This document shows positions 34,336 to 42,694 of a stretch of DNA of 64,000 bases, piece after piece. The notes beneath the pieces are model-generated. The model made no database searches. It was not told where the DNA came from and saw only the letters and a list, made by a program, of their open reading frames with translations. Source of the DNA: SIG607 sp045605385 (lineage in GTDB: Bacteria; Bacillota; Clostridia; Oscillospirales; Acutalibacteraceae); contig JAZUPW010000005.1 in NCBI GenBank assembly GCA_045605385.1, forward strand, positions 41,568 through 105,567, written 5' to 3'. The first letter of the stretch is position 1; each line of letters opens with the position of its first letter. Both the position numbers and the translations under genes were made by a program.

Positions 34336-35988
34336 ATGAACGTTGTTATATCTTCTTTAAACTCTAAATATGTTCACTCTTCACCCGCACCGTGGTATTT
34401 AAAAGCAGGAATTAGTAAATATTCGAAACTAAAACATTCTGTAAGTATTTGCGAAGCAACAGTTAATGAGGATATTAACGATATAGCCGAGCGTATTTTA
34501 GAAAATTCTCCCGACGTTATAGGTTTGTGTTGTTATATATGGAATATTAAAACGGTTTATGCTTTAATAGAAGTGTTGAAATCGAAAAGCAATGCCTATA
34601 TAGTTCTTGGCGGTCCCGAAGTTAGTTATAACGCTTATGACGTTTTAAATAACGAGTTTGTTGATTTTGTGATATCCGGTGAGGGGGAACTTCCTTTTGC
34701 ATTGTTGATTGATGCATTGCAATCTCATAGTAGTTTTAATATTGTGGGTGTGTGCTATAAAAATAGTGCAGGAATTTTTGTAAGTGAGCCGTATATTTCA
34801 AGCGATAATGTTCCTTTGTTTGATATTGATGATTATTGCAGTAAAGTAAATAACCGAATAGCATATATTGAAACCACAAGAGGGTGTCCGTTTTCGTGCG
34901 CATTCTGTCTTTCGGGCAGATGTGGAAACGTAAAGGAATTTGATTTGAATATTTGCTTTGATAATATTATTAAACTTTCTAAGAGTAACTGCAAAATTAT
35001 AAAATTTGTAGACAGAACTTTTAACGCCAATAGAAAGCGTTGCAAAGAAATATTAAATTTCATTATTAATAATTACGGAAAAACTATTCCTTGTGGTACA
35101 GCATTTCATTTCGAAATAGCGGGCGATATACTTGATGATGAATTAATAGATATTTTTAATTCAGCGCCGAATAATGTGTTCTTTTTGGAAATAGGAATGC
35201 AAAGTTTTAATGAGGAAACGTTACAGGCAATTAACAGAAAGACCAATACACAAAAATTAATAAATAATATTTTGGCGCTCACAAATGCCAAAAACACTCA
35301 TATCCATATAGACTTAATTGCGGGACTTCCGCTTGAAGATTTTTCTTCTTTTGCAAAAAGTTTTAATATTGGTTTTAAACTTGGCGCCGACGTTTTGCAA
35401 TTAGGTTTTTTGAAAATGCTACACGGGGCGCCAATGCGTGAAAATGCAAAAGATTTTCACTGTTTGTATAATGAACAACCGCCTTATGAGGTTATTTCTA
35501 CTCCGTGGCTCAGTGAGTATGAATTAGGTTTAATAAAGGCGTGCGAAACTTCACTTGAAAGGTTATATAACAGTAACCGTTTCAGCGGTGTATGTAATTA
35601 TTTGTTTGAGGAATTAAAATTAAATCCTTTTGAGACGCTTACTAATTTTGGCTTATTTACAGGTCAAAAGAGTATGCCGCTTTACGAATACGCTAATTGC
35701 ATTTACAATTTCTTTTCGCTATTTTGTAACGCAAATAAATTAAGAGATTTATTGCTTTGCGATTTGTTTAAGAATGTTAACATGGAAAAAATCCCGACAC
35801 TTCTTCGCATTGAAGATAAAAAGTTAAACAGTTTTAAACATTTTCTTGAAAATAATCCCGAAACTAAAAAAGAAAAGGGAATTATGCGAAGAGTTTTTCT
35901 TTTATATTCGGAGCATTGCGGTGCGTACGTTGATTATTATCCAAATGAAGAAAATAAAATAATAAAAATACCGTTTTCCAAGTTTTAA
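34336..35988 (+). CDS. B12-binding-domain radical SAM protein (DUF4080 type)
   Basis: A 550-residue protein with an N-terminal cobalamin-binding-like domain (LGGPEVSYNA, SGEGELPF), a radical SAM core with the iron-sulfur cluster motif CPFSCAFC, and a C-terminal region resembling DUF4080. The substrate is unknown. It starts two bases after trmB, with no separate ribosome binding site, so it is probably coupled to it. Confidence 0.85.
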   Translation: MNVVISSLNSKYVHSSPAPWYLKAGISKYSKLKHSVSICEATVNEDINDIAERILENSPDVIGLCCYIWNIKTVYALIEVLKSKSNAYIVLGGPEVSYNAYDVLNNEFVDFVISGEGELPFALLIDALQSHSSFNIVGVCYKNSAGIFVSEPYISSDNVPLFDIDDYCSKVNNRIAYIETTRGCPFSCAFCLSGRCGNVKEFDLNICFDNIIKLSKSNCKIIKFVDRTFNANRKRCKEILNFIINNYGKTIPCGTAFHFEIAGDILDDELIDIFNSAPNNVFFLEIGMQSFNEETLQAINRKTNTQKLINNILALTNAKNTHIHIDLIAGLPLEDFSSFAKSFNIGFKLGADVLQLGFLKMLHGAPMRENAKDFHCLYNEQPPYEVISTPWLSEYELGLIKACETSLERLYNSNRFSGVCNYLFEELKLNPFETLTNFGLFTGQKSMPLYEYANCIYNFFSLFCNANKLRDLLLCDLFKNVNMEKIPTLLRIEDKKLNSFKHFLENNPETKKEKGIMRRVFLLYSEHCGAYVDYYPNEENKIIKIPFSKF

Positions 35989-36006
35989 TGGAAAACGGTA
36001 TTTTTT
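35964..36006. terminator. Bidirectional terminator between convergent genes
   Basis: AAAAATACCGTTTTCCA pairs with TGGAAAACGGTATTTTT. The 5' arm lies inside the end of the radical SAM gene and the 3' flank overlaps the end of the methyltransferase gene. Confidence 0.88.
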
Positions 36007-36904
36007 ATTTTTTCTTTAATACGCTGACAAAAAAGCCTTCGTAGAGTTCGTTAGGACAAACAGTAACTACACCGTTTATGGTGCTTGGCAATTGCGGTAC
36101 TGAAAGCAGGAGAGTTGAGTCTATTTCAACTACTTCAAGTATTCCTTTTTCTATGTACTTGCTTATAATATCTTCGTTTTCCTGTTTTAAAATCGAACAT
36201 GTTGAATAAACAAGTATACCATCCTTTTTTAATAGTTTTACCGCTTTTTCAATTAATGCTTTTTGTGTCTTAACGGTGTTATTAATTAGTTTTTCTGTAA
36301 AGTAAGAGTTGTTGTTATCGGTTATAAGCGTACCGCTTCCGCTACAAGGAGCATCAAGCAGTATTTTATCAAATTTAAACCAATCTTCAAGTTGTCTTGC
36401 ATCTTTGGTTATAACATTAACGTTTTTAACACCTTGTACGTTAAGATTATGCTTTAATTTTTCAGCTCTCATTGGGTTTCTTTCACAAGCGGTAATGTTT
36501 GCCTTACCGCCTGTAAGCGATGCAATTTGTGTTGTTTTTCCGCCGGGTGCCGCAGCCATATCAAGTATATCTTCATTTGGTTTTGGGTCAAGAAGAATTA
36601 CAGGCAGACAGGAAGAAAGGCTTTGTAAATATATTTCTCCGTTTTTGAACTCAATAGTGTCTTTGATTAAATTAATATTACTGTTGGTGTAAAACACGTC
36701 ATCGGAAAAACCGGATTTATTAAGTTCGATGCCATTTTCTGCAAAACTTTTTAAACACTTCATGGCGGTGCTTTTTAATCTGTTAATTCTGAAAGAGGAT
36801 ACCTTTTTACAACATCCGTTATATATTAGTTCATAATTGTTAGGATACTGTTTTAGAATATTTTCTTTAAATAATAATGGAAGAGAATCAGTATTCAAAT
36901 TCAT
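36005..36904 (-). CDS. RsmB/NOP2-type RNA m5C methyltransferase
   Basis: A 299-residue S-adenosylmethionine-dependent RNA cytosine-5 methyltransferase. It shows the SAM-binding DMAAAPGGKTTQIA, the DAPCSGSGT motif IV cysteine and the VYSTCSI motif VI cysteine that attacks the base. It is shorter than RsmB because the N-terminal NusB-like domain is missing; the C-terminal PUA-like extension of RsmF is also absent. The target (16S rRNA is most likely) cannot be assigned. It overlaps the DUF4886 gene by 17 bases. Confidence 0.9.
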   Translation of the reverse strand: MNLNTDSLPLLFKENILKQYPNNYELIYNGCCKKVSSFRINRLKSTAMKCLKSFAENGIELNKSGFSDDVFYTNSNINLIKDTIEFKNGEIYLQSLSSCLPVILLDPKPNEDILDMAAAPGGKTTQIASLTGGKANITACERNPMRAEKLKHNLNVQGVKNVNVITKDARQLEDWFKFDKILLDAPCSGSGTLITDNNNSYFTEKLINNTVKTQKALIEKAVKLLKKDGILVYSTCSILKQENEDIISKYIEKGILEVVEIDSTLLLSVPQLPSTINGVVTVCPNELYEGFFVSVLKKK

Positions 36905-37619
36905 TTACTACCTTTAAAATTTTATTAATAAGATTTTTATCAAAATCTTCAAATCCGTCAATTACAATGTTTTTACCCGTTAAGCATTTTATCCATGTTG
37001 CAGCTGCAGAAAATCTGCCATAATCCAATGATAAATGAAAACCGTCGCGACAAAGTGATAAACCGCCGTTTTTATAATCAAATCCTTCAACAGTATCACG
37101 TATGCTTTGAATAACTGAACCGCTTGGAATAATGGGTGCGGATATCAATTTAGAAGCCATTTGACTTGCATCAACAATACGTCTGAACATTTCAGTTTGG
37201 CTATGGTTGTAATTTGCAAAACCTGAATGTTCAGAATCAATTTCATAAGCCCAGGTTTGATGGAAATAAATTTTAGCACTTGGTTGTTTTTCTTTAACAA
37301 AGTTGTAAATTTCAACCAAATAGGGAATATAGGTTTGAGGCATACCACTACTTGAACTTGCTTGCTGCAACGTAATAATATCGTAGATTTCGTTATCTAA
37401 CGCTGAAGAAACTGAAGCCCATTTTTCAGTTCTCACGCCGTTTTCTTCAACCATATACGCAACCTTATTTTCCATTATGTTATTGTAATGAGTTACAAGA
37501 CTGCATCCACCGATAAACAAATTGACTGAATCAATTTCTATGCCGCACTCAAGCGCTAATTTGTGCAAATAAGCTTGTGCATCTTCGGAGAAACTGTTAC
37601 CAATAGATAAAACCTTCAT
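36888..37619 (-). CDS. DUF4886 SGNH-like hydrolase
   Basis: A 243-residue protein of the DUF4886 family. The N-terminal GNSFSEDAQAYLH contains the serine block of SGNH-type esterases, with LQQASS in the middle and a C-terminal CRDGFHLSLDYGRF that carries the D-x-x-H pair. Family members are likely carbohydrate or lipid esterases; the substrate is not known. The ATG at 37619 follows AAAGGAGTTGTATTT. No signal peptide from this start. Confidence 0.85.
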   Translation of the reverse strand: MKVLSIGNSFSEDAQAYLHKLALECGIEIDSVNLFIGGCSLVTHYNNIMENKVAYMVEENGVRTEKWASVSSALDNEIYDIITLQQASSSSGMPQTYIPYLVEIYNFVKEKQPSAKIYFHQTWAYEIDSEHSGFANYNHSQTEMFRRIVDASQMASKLISAPIIPSGSVIQSIRDTVEGFDYKNGGLSLCRDGFHLSLDYGRFSAAATWIKCLTGKNIVIDGFEDFDKNLINKILKVVNEFEY

Positions 37620-37787
37620 AAATACAACTCCTTTTGCCATAAATTTTAACATATTATAAATGTCATTTCAATATAAAAGTGCATAATTTTTGTGATTTAA
37701 TCCATACACTTAAAACTTATTAATAGCAATAAACCTTTGCTTGGTCGTGTAGTACTGTTGAAGACTGACCATAATTTTAATACAAAT

Positions 37788-37814
37788 GCACCCCCTTTTG
37801 AAGTTAGGGGGTGC
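37788..37814 (-). terminator. Hairpin downstream of the HEAT-like gene
   Basis: GCACCCCC pairs with GGGGGTGC around an 11-base loop. It could terminate the minus-strand gene ending at 37837, but the T tract is weak. Confidence 0.45.
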
Positions 37815-37836
37815 AAATTGGGTTTAAGGGGGGCAT

Positions 37837-38220
37837 TTAGATCCATCTGTCCTTCGGATGGGATTTATACCACTCCTTTAACCATACTTTTTCACCAAAG
37901 CCATTCGCAGTTTTATCCGTTCTTGCTTGATTACGAATTTCTTTCAAAGCGGCTTTTCTGTAAGCTTTATCGCAATTCATAACCTCAAGAACATGGTGTG
38001 CGACCCAAATTCGGACGCCAGCATTTTCGTGAGAAAGCATTTTGCAAAATTTACTTTTATGTTCCGGATATTTTTGCTCAATCTCAGCAGCAATCTTACG
38101 CATTCTGGTTACTTTGCGATTGTGTTCTTTTGAAAAGTCTGCGAAATATGCCTTTTCACTAAATTCTTTAGGAAACACAACATCAGTCACTAATGCAAGA
38201 TATTCTTGAATTAACTCCAC
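37837..38220 (-). CDS. Small HEAT-like protein (possibly DUF2019)
   Basis: A 127-residue cytoplasmic protein starting at GTG 38220 with GGCGGTGA upstream. The central part (FCKMLSHENAGVRIWVAHHVLEV) reads like a HEAT repeat and recalls DUF2019 proteins, but I am not certain of the family. The C-terminus is rich in Lys and Trp. It stands alone between hairpins and a hairpin array, with tRNA genes beyond, and could be a small accessory gene. Confidence 0.6.
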   Translation of the reverse strand: MELIQEYLALVTDVVFPKEFSEKAYFADFSKEHNRKVTRMRKIAAEIEQKYPEHKSKFCKMLSHENAGVRIWVAHHVLEVMNCDKAYRKAALKEIRNQARTDKTANGFGEKVWLKEWYKSHPKDRWI

Positions 38221-38256
38221 ACAATCACCGCCTTTTCTCCATTGTACCATAAAAAG

Positions 38257-38293
38257 AAAATAACCGCAACCTTGTATCAAGATTACGGTTATT
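38257..38293 (-). terminator. Hairpin upstream of the HEAT-like gene
   Basis: AAATAACCG pairs with CGGTTATT, with CCTTG/CAAGA inside. It may end minus-strand transcription coming from the tRNA cluster. Confidence 0.45.
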
Positions 38294-38349
38294 CTTTGTC
38301 TATGGACTACAAAAAAGATATTTTCGGCAGTTTTGCGTATGAATTCGAA

Positions 38350-38524
38350 CTCTTACTGAAATGAAATCCTTGCTGGCGCAAGGATGAAATCAACTGACGC
38401 TGATGAAATCTTCGACTTTGCCTCAGATGAAATTAAATCCACCCATCCGCCGTCGAGGCGGATTTCATCCCCGTAGGGGATTTCAACATAGGAGATGATT
38501 TCACCCATCCGAAAGGGTGGATTT
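38350..38524. repeat. Hairpin array 1 with GATGAAATC spacers
   Basis: About 175 bases without a gene. Spacers GATGAAATC (four, at about 38361, 38383, 38402 and 38427) and then the inverted form GATTTCATC/GGATTTCA alternate with short stems of differing sequence: CTTGC/GCAAG, ATCCGCC/GGCGGAT, CCCC/GGGG and CCATCC/GGGTGG. AAATCCACCC (38435-38444) pairs with GGGTGGATTT (38515-38524) to close part of the array. It lies directly downstream of tRNA-Ser(GCU). Confidence 0.7.
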
Positions 38525-38529
38525 AGTTG

Positions 38530-38560
38530 AAAAAAGCACCGACAAAGTCGATGCTTTTTT
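38530..38560 (-). terminator. Terminator after tRNA-Ser(GCU)
   Basis: AAAAAAGCA pairs with TGCTTTTTT, with GAC/GTC inside; it begins one base beyond the tRNA CCA end. Confidence 0.85.
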
Positions 38561-38561
38561 C

Positions 38562-38652
38562 TGGCGGAGTAGGAGAGACTCGAACTCTCGCGCCGGTTAC
38601 CCGACCTACACCCTTAGCAGGGGTGCCTCGTCACCAACTTGAGTACTACTCC
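38562..38652 (-). tRNA. tRNA-Ser (anticodon GCU)
   Basis: A 91-base class II tRNA with CCA encoded. Acceptor GGAGTAG/CTACTCC, anticodon arm CACCC-CTGCTAA-GGGTG with anticodon GCT, and a long variable arm. Its first 24 bases and 27 bases upstream of it are duplicated at 38830-38880. Confidence 0.95.
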
Positions 38653-38696
38653 AGATATGATAAACGTAAAGTTTATATTAAGTTATAAATAAGGTT

Positions 38697-38853
38697 TTGC
38701 GGAGTGACTCGGCATTGTGCCCTCTTGTGTTACCGAAGTTATTATTAGCTTGGAGCGCGAAATAACTTCGAACACTGCGCCAACAAAAACTCGCTGTTTC
38801 ATCCACAGGATGCGCTCGATTTTGTTGCCCGTCACCAACTTGAGTACTACTCC
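38697..38853 (-). ncRNA. Structured RNA E2 with a tRNA-Ser 5' head (unrecognised class)
   Basis: Homologue of RNA E1. On the minus strand it begins with the acceptor 5' arm and D-arm sequence of tRNA-Ser(GCU), then departs. Shared blocks are GCATCCTGTGGATGAAACAG (38813-38794), GCGCTCCAAGC (38758-38748) and GGTAACACA (38734-38726). Stems differ in sequence from E1 but keep their places: CAACAAAA with TTTTTGTTG around the first block, and a perfect 10-base stem, CGAAGTTATT with AATAACTTCG, around the second. The 3' end, ACTCC followed by GCA (38705-38698), can pair with the head GGAGT to form an acceptor-like end. No convincing protein is encoded here. Confidence 0.7.
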
Positions 38854-38880
38854 AGATATGATAAACGTAAAGTTTATATT
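38830..38880. repeat. 51-base direct repeat of the tRNA-Ser 5' end and its upstream region
   Basis: Positions 38830-38880 are identical to 38629-38679. One copy is the 5' end of tRNA-Ser(GCU), the other is the head of RNA E2, and each includes the same upstream sequence. Confidence 0.95.
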
Positions 38881-38897
38881 CAACTAATTTTAAGAGA

Positions 38898-38984
38898 TGG
38901 CGGAGAGGAAGGGATTCGAACCCTTGGCTCTTGCGAGTCACTGGTTTTCAAGACCAGCTCCTTAAACCGCTCGGACACCTCTCC
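38898..38984 (-). tRNA. tRNA-Ser (anticodon UGA)
   Basis: An 87-base class II tRNA with CCA encoded. Acceptor GGAGAGG/CCTCTCC, anticodon arm CTGGT-CTTGAAA-ACCAG with anticodon TGA. It is the first gene of the minus-strand set tRNA-Ser(UGA), RNA E2, tRNA-Ser(GCU). Confidence 0.95.
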
Positions 38985-39060
38985 ACGCGACTTATGAATT
39001 ATAGCATAACCTTTTTATTTTGTCAATAATAAAATTATAACTTTTATTTCTATTTTTATA

Positions 39061-39089
39061 TTGCTTTTTTTTACATATTATAGTAAAAT
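39061..39089 (+). promoter_or_regulatory. Promoter of the alpha-galactosidase gene
   Basis: TTGCTT (39061-39066) and TAAAAT (39084-39089) are spaced by 17 bases, 30 bases before the start codon. Confidence 0.6.
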
Positions 39090-39118
39090 ACAAAAAAATA
39101 CACGAAGGTGATGATGTT

Positions 39119-41308
39119 ATGATTTTTTATAATGATGAAAATAAGATGTTCCATCTTAAAACAAAAAACACAAGTTATATTTTTGGCTTTTATAAGGAAA
39201 AAGTATTACTTCACTTATATTGGGGCAAAAAAATTGAAGGCGATTTACCCGATTATGGTTATTTTATAGATGAAAACCGTCGAAGAAGAAATATGAATGG
39301 TGTAGATTATCCCGACGTTTATCTTTCCACCGACAGCGTACCAATGGAATTTTCTACCTTTGGTAACACCGACCTTCGTTCGCCAACATTCCACGCGCGT
39401 TATAAGGATGGTTCTACAGTTACCGCGCTTGAGTATTTATCACACAGTATTTATGACGGTAAACCTGCTTTAAGCGGTTTGCCTGCTACATATGTGGAAG
39501 ATAGCACCGAAGCGCAAACTCTTGAACTTGTACTTCGTGATGCTCTTACAGGTCTTGAAATCACTCTTATTTATACTGCATTTGAAGAATTAGATGCCAT
39601 TACAAGAAGTGTTAAAGTTAACAACAAGGGCGAAAATGATATACGCCTTGAAAAGGTGCTTTCGGCTTCTGTTGACTTTAACAATATGGATTATGACTTT
39701 ATTCATCTTCCCGGTCATTGGGCAAGAGAACGCCACGTTGAAAGAAATCCTTTATTTACAGGAACACAGATTATTGACAGCGCTAAGGGAACAAGTTCTT
39801 CTAACCATAATCCTTTCTTTGCTCTTGTTTCTAAGAATGCAACGGAAAACTGTGGTGAGGCATACGGTTTTAACCTTGTCTACAGTGGTAACTTTACAGC
39901 AGGCGTCGAAACCGATCCATTTGCTTTAAGCCGTGCATTTATAGGTATTAATCCCTTTAACTTTAATTTTAAGTTACAACCGGGCGATACTTTCCAATCT
40001 CCCGAAGCAGTTCTTGTGTATTCTGATAACGGTATCGGAGGTATGTCAAGAATTTATCACAAGTTATACAGAACACGTCTTTGTCGCGGTAAGTTCCGCG
40101 ATATTGAACGTTACGTTCTGCTTAATAACTGGGAAGCCACATACTTTAAATTTGATGAAGAAAAGATTGTTAACATTGCCAAGAAAGCTGCCGAAGTTGG
40201 TATTGAACTTTTAGTTCTTGATGACGGTTGGTTCGGCAAACGTAACAATGACCATTCTTCTCTTGGGGACTGGTACGTTAATACCGAAAAACTTCCCGGT
40301 GGTCTTACTTCACTTGCTAAAAAAGTTAATGACCTTGGTATGAAGTTTGGACTTTGGTTTGAACCCGAAATGATTTCTCCCGACAGTGATTGTTACCGTG
40401 CACATCCCGATTGGTGCATTCACGTTAAAGACCGTTACCGTTCAGAAGGCAGATTTCAACTTGTTCTTGACTTATCGCGCGAAGACGTTTGCGATTATAT
40501 TATTGACTGCATTTCAGAACATCTTTCCACCGCAAATATTGAATATGTTAAGTGGGACTATAACCGTTATATGACAAACGTTGGTTCTGCATTGCTTGAG
40601 CCCGACCGTCAGGGTGAGTTCTACCACAGATATATGTTAGGTCTTTATCGTGTTCTTGAAACTCTTGTTACCCGTTTCCCGAACGTTTTATTTGAAAGCT
40701 GTAGTTCCGGTGGTGCAAGATTTGATGCAGGTATGCTTTACTATATGCCGCAAACTTGGACAAGTGATGACTCTGACGCAGTTGAACGAGTATTTATTCA
40801 GAACGGTACAAGTTTCTGCTATCCGTACTGCACAATGGGCGCACACGTTTCTGCTGTGCCAAATCATCAGGTTCACCGTGTAACACCTATTTCGGCTCGC
40901 GGTCACGTTGCAATGCCGGGTCAGTTTGGTTACGAACTTGATTTGAATAAACTTCAAGATTACGAAATTGAAGCGGTTAAACAGCAGATAAAGGATTACA
41001 AGGCTTATGGCGAAGTATTCCATAAGGGTGATCTTTACAGACTTACCGAAGCAGATAACCGTGACTATGCAGTTAATGAGTTTGTAAGCGAAGACGGCAA
41101 CACAGTTATTGTGACTTTGTTCTGTGTTAAAGCTACTCCGAATGACGTTGTGCACCATATTAAACTTCAAGGACTCCAACACGGTGCAACCTACAAACTT
41201 GTAGATACTGATATAGAGTTTTCTGCCGACTTCCTTATGAATTTCGGTATTAATAAATGTTTTGTTAAAGACTACGAAAATGAAATATTAGTATTTAAGA
41301 AAGTTTGA
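39119..41308 (+). CDS. Alpha-galactosidase, glycoside hydrolase family 36
   Basis: Hydrolyses terminal alpha-galactosides such as melibiose, raffinose and stachyose; 729 residues, the usual length of the tetrameric GH36 type. An N-terminal beta-sandwich precedes the TIM-barrel, with the nucleophile aspartate in YVKWDYNRY and the acid/base aspartate in QTWTSDDSDAVER. The substrate-binding ESCSSGGARFD segment and LVLDDGWFGKR are present. No signal peptide, so it is cytoplasmic and needs imported sugar. A GAAGGTGATG ribosome binding site precedes ATG 39119. It is monocistronic, between its own promoter and terminator. Confidence 0.95.
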   Translation: MIFYNDENKMFHLKTKNTSYIFGFYKEKVLLHLYWGKKIEGDLPDYGYFIDENRRRRNMNGVDYPDVYLSTDSVPMEFSTFGNTDLRSPTFHARYKDGSTVTALEYLSHSIYDGKPALSGLPATYVEDSTEAQTLELVLRDALTGLEITLIYTAFEELDAITRSVKVNNKGENDIRLEKVLSASVDFNNMDYDFIHLPGHWARERHVERNPLFTGTQIIDSAKGTSSSNHNPFFALVSKNATENCGEAYGFNLVYSGNFTAGVETDPFALSRAFIGINPFNFNFKLQPGDTFQSPEAVLVYSDNGIGGMSRIYHKLYRTRLCRGKFRDIERYVLLNNWEATYFKFDEEKIVNIAKKAAEVGIELLVLDDGWFGKRNNDHSSLGDWYVNTEKLPGGLTSLAKKVNDLGMKFGLWFEPEMISPDSDCYRAHPDWCIHVKDRYRSEGRFQLVLDLSREDVCDYIIDCISEHLSTANIEYVKWDYNRYMTNVGSALLEPDRQGEFYHRYMLGLYRVLETLVTRFPNVLFESCSSGGARFDAGMLYYMPQTWTSDDSDAVERVFIQNGTSFCYPYCTMGAHVSAVPNHQVHRVTPISARGHVAMPGQFGYELDLNKLQDYEIEAVKQQIKDYKAYGEVFHKGDLYRLTEADNRDYAVNEFVSEDGNTVIVTLFCVKATPNDVVHHIKLQGLQHGATYKLVDTDIEFSADFLMNFGINKCFVKDYENEILVFKKV

Positions 41309-41313
41309 TTTTT

Positions 41314-41342
41314 AAGCTGTGCATTTTTGCACAGCTTTTCTT
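41314..41342 (+). terminator. Terminator after the alpha-galactosidase gene
   Basis: AAGCTGTGC pairs with GCACAGCTT around ATTTTT, followed by TTCTTT. Confidence 0.85.
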
Positions 41343-41389
41343 TATTATAAATTGAGTTTAGTTTGCATAAATATTATCGGAGGGATTTT

Positions 41390-42052
41390 ATGCAAATTAA
41401 ATGTAGTTTTACAAAAAAGTTATTTCCGATTATTGTTTTACAGTTAATTTCAGCGGTTATTTTAATTGTTGCTGTTTTAATAATTAAATTCTTCACCAAA
41501 GATATTTTCTGTGATATTAGTAATTTTCACAATAAGTATTTTGAAAGGGAAACAAGCGTTAAAGAAGTAATACAGTACGATAAATCGGCAACTGAAAATG
41601 AACCCGCGTTATCGGTTGCAACTGTTAGTATTAACAAAAATTTTGCCTTAAACAATTCATTTGCTCTGCCTTTAAGTGGCGGTGTGATATCATCGGGGTT
41701 TGGATACAGAAGCGACCCTTTTACTTCTAACACAAAACTTCATAAAGGTATTGATATTGCCGCCGAAACTGGAACAATAATTTATGCCGCACAAGACGGT
41801 GAAGTATCTTTTGTTGGTTATGATGAATACGGTTTTGGCAATTACGTAAGTATTAAACATACTAAAAATCTTAAAACTCTTTATGCGCACTGTAGCGAAA
41901 TACTTGTTTTAGAGGGAGAAAAAATAACAAAAGGACAACCGATTGCTAAAGTGGGGAACAGCGGTGTTACTACAGGTAGTCATTTGCATTTTGAAATAAG
42001 ATTAGATAACGTGTGTGTTAATCCTGAATGGTATATTGATTTTGGTGGCTAA
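41390..42052 (+). CDS. M23 peptidase-domain membrane protein, SpoIVFA-like
   Basis: A 220-residue protein with one N-terminal membrane helix (about residues 13-38) and a C-terminal LytM/M23 domain: GFGYRSDPF, LHKGIDIAAETG, TLYAHCSE and GSHLHFEIR. The zinc ligands HxxxD and HxH are all present. The next gene is a SpoIVFB-like protease starting at the adjacent base, and SpoIVFA in Bacillus is also an M23-domain membrane protein, so this is probably the SpoIVFA partner. A stand-alone cell-wall peptidase such as SpoIIQ is the alternative. ATG 41390 follows CGGAGGGATTTT. Confidence 0.82.
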   Translation: MQIKCSFTKKLFPIIVLQLISAVILIVAVLIIKFFTKDIFCDISNFHNKYFERETSVKEVIQYDKSATENEPALSVATVSINKNFALNNSFALPLSGGVISSGFGYRSDPFTSNTKLHKGIDIAAETGTIIYAAQDGEVSFVGYDEYGFGNYVSIKHTKNLKTLYAHCSEILVLEGEKITKGQPIAKVGNSGVTTGSHLHFEIRLDNVCVNPEWYIDFGG

Positions 42053-42646
42053 ATGAGATTTACGTTTTTTAATACAAAAATTTATGTTTCATTTTTATTT
42101 ATGGCGCTTATTTGCATATTTTTGCTAATTGATAAAACCGGGCTGTTTTTACCAATGATGTTTGCAAGTGTAATTCACGAAACAGGACATCTGTTTTTAA
42201 TGTGGATTTTTGGCTGTCAACCAAAAGAAATTAATTTAATTTTAGGCAGTGTTCAGATTATTTCAAATGCAAGTTCAAAAAACTTTAAAAATATTCTTAT
42301 TTCATTTAGCGGACCGTTGTTTAATATAATTGTGTTTACGGTATTATTTATAAATTACGCCTTTTACAGAAATGAAGAATATATAACGTTTGCTTTCACA
42401 AACCTTTTGTTGGGGATTTTTAATTTATTCCCCTTAAAAGGTTTAGACGGCGGAAATATACTGTTTCATATTTTAGAAGATAGATATAACACAAATGTTG
42501 CTTTTAAAACTTTAAATATTACATCAATGATTTTTGGCGTTATAACTGTAATATTAGCTGTAACGTTAACAATTAACGGAAATTTTAATATTGGTATGTA
42601 TGTTTTAGCGTTATATTTAATATTATCGGTATTGTTGAAATTTTAA
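42053..42646 (+). CDS. spoIVFB: Site-2 (M50) intramembrane metalloprotease, SpoIVFB-like
   Basis: A 197-residue protein with several membrane helices. The zinc-binding motif is HETGH within SVIHETGHLFLMW, and the second catalytic motif is NLFPLKGLDGGN, with the conserved aspartate of the DG pair. SpoIVFB cleaves pro-sigma-K in the mother cell in Bacillus. It starts on the base after the SpoIVFA-like stop, so the two are translationally coupled. Together with spoIVB at 59.6 kb the window encodes much of that checkpoint; pro-sigK is not here. Confidence 0.85.
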   Translation: MRFTFFNTKIYVSFLFMALICIFLLIDKTGLFLPMMFASVIHETGHLFLMWIFGCQPKEINLILGSVQIISNASSKNFKNILISFSGPLFNIIVFTVLFINYAFYRNEEYITFAFTNLLLGIFNLFPLKGLDGGNILFHILEDRYNTNVAFKTLNITSMIFGVITVILAVTLTINGNFNIGMYVLALYLILSVLLKF

Positions 42647-42647
42647 G

Positions 42648-42676
42648 TTGCCAAAATAAAAATTTTATAGTATCAT
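42648..42676 (+). promoter_or_regulatory. Promoter of the radical SAM pair
   Basis: TTGCCA (42648-42653) and TATCAT (42671-42676) are spaced by 17 bases, 18 bases before the start codon. Confidence 0.55.
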
Positions 42677-42694
42677 ATTTTTGGTGATAAAAGT

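Noticed and set aside
38350..38524. CRISPR array
   Set aside because: The constant parts are only about nine bases, stems vary in place of spacers, spacing is irregular and no cas gene is near. The same applies to 45323-45500.
38678..38941. Open frames across tRNA-Ser(UGA) and RNA E2 on the minus strand
   Set aside because: They run through a tRNA gene and a structured RNA and have no domain or ribosome binding site.
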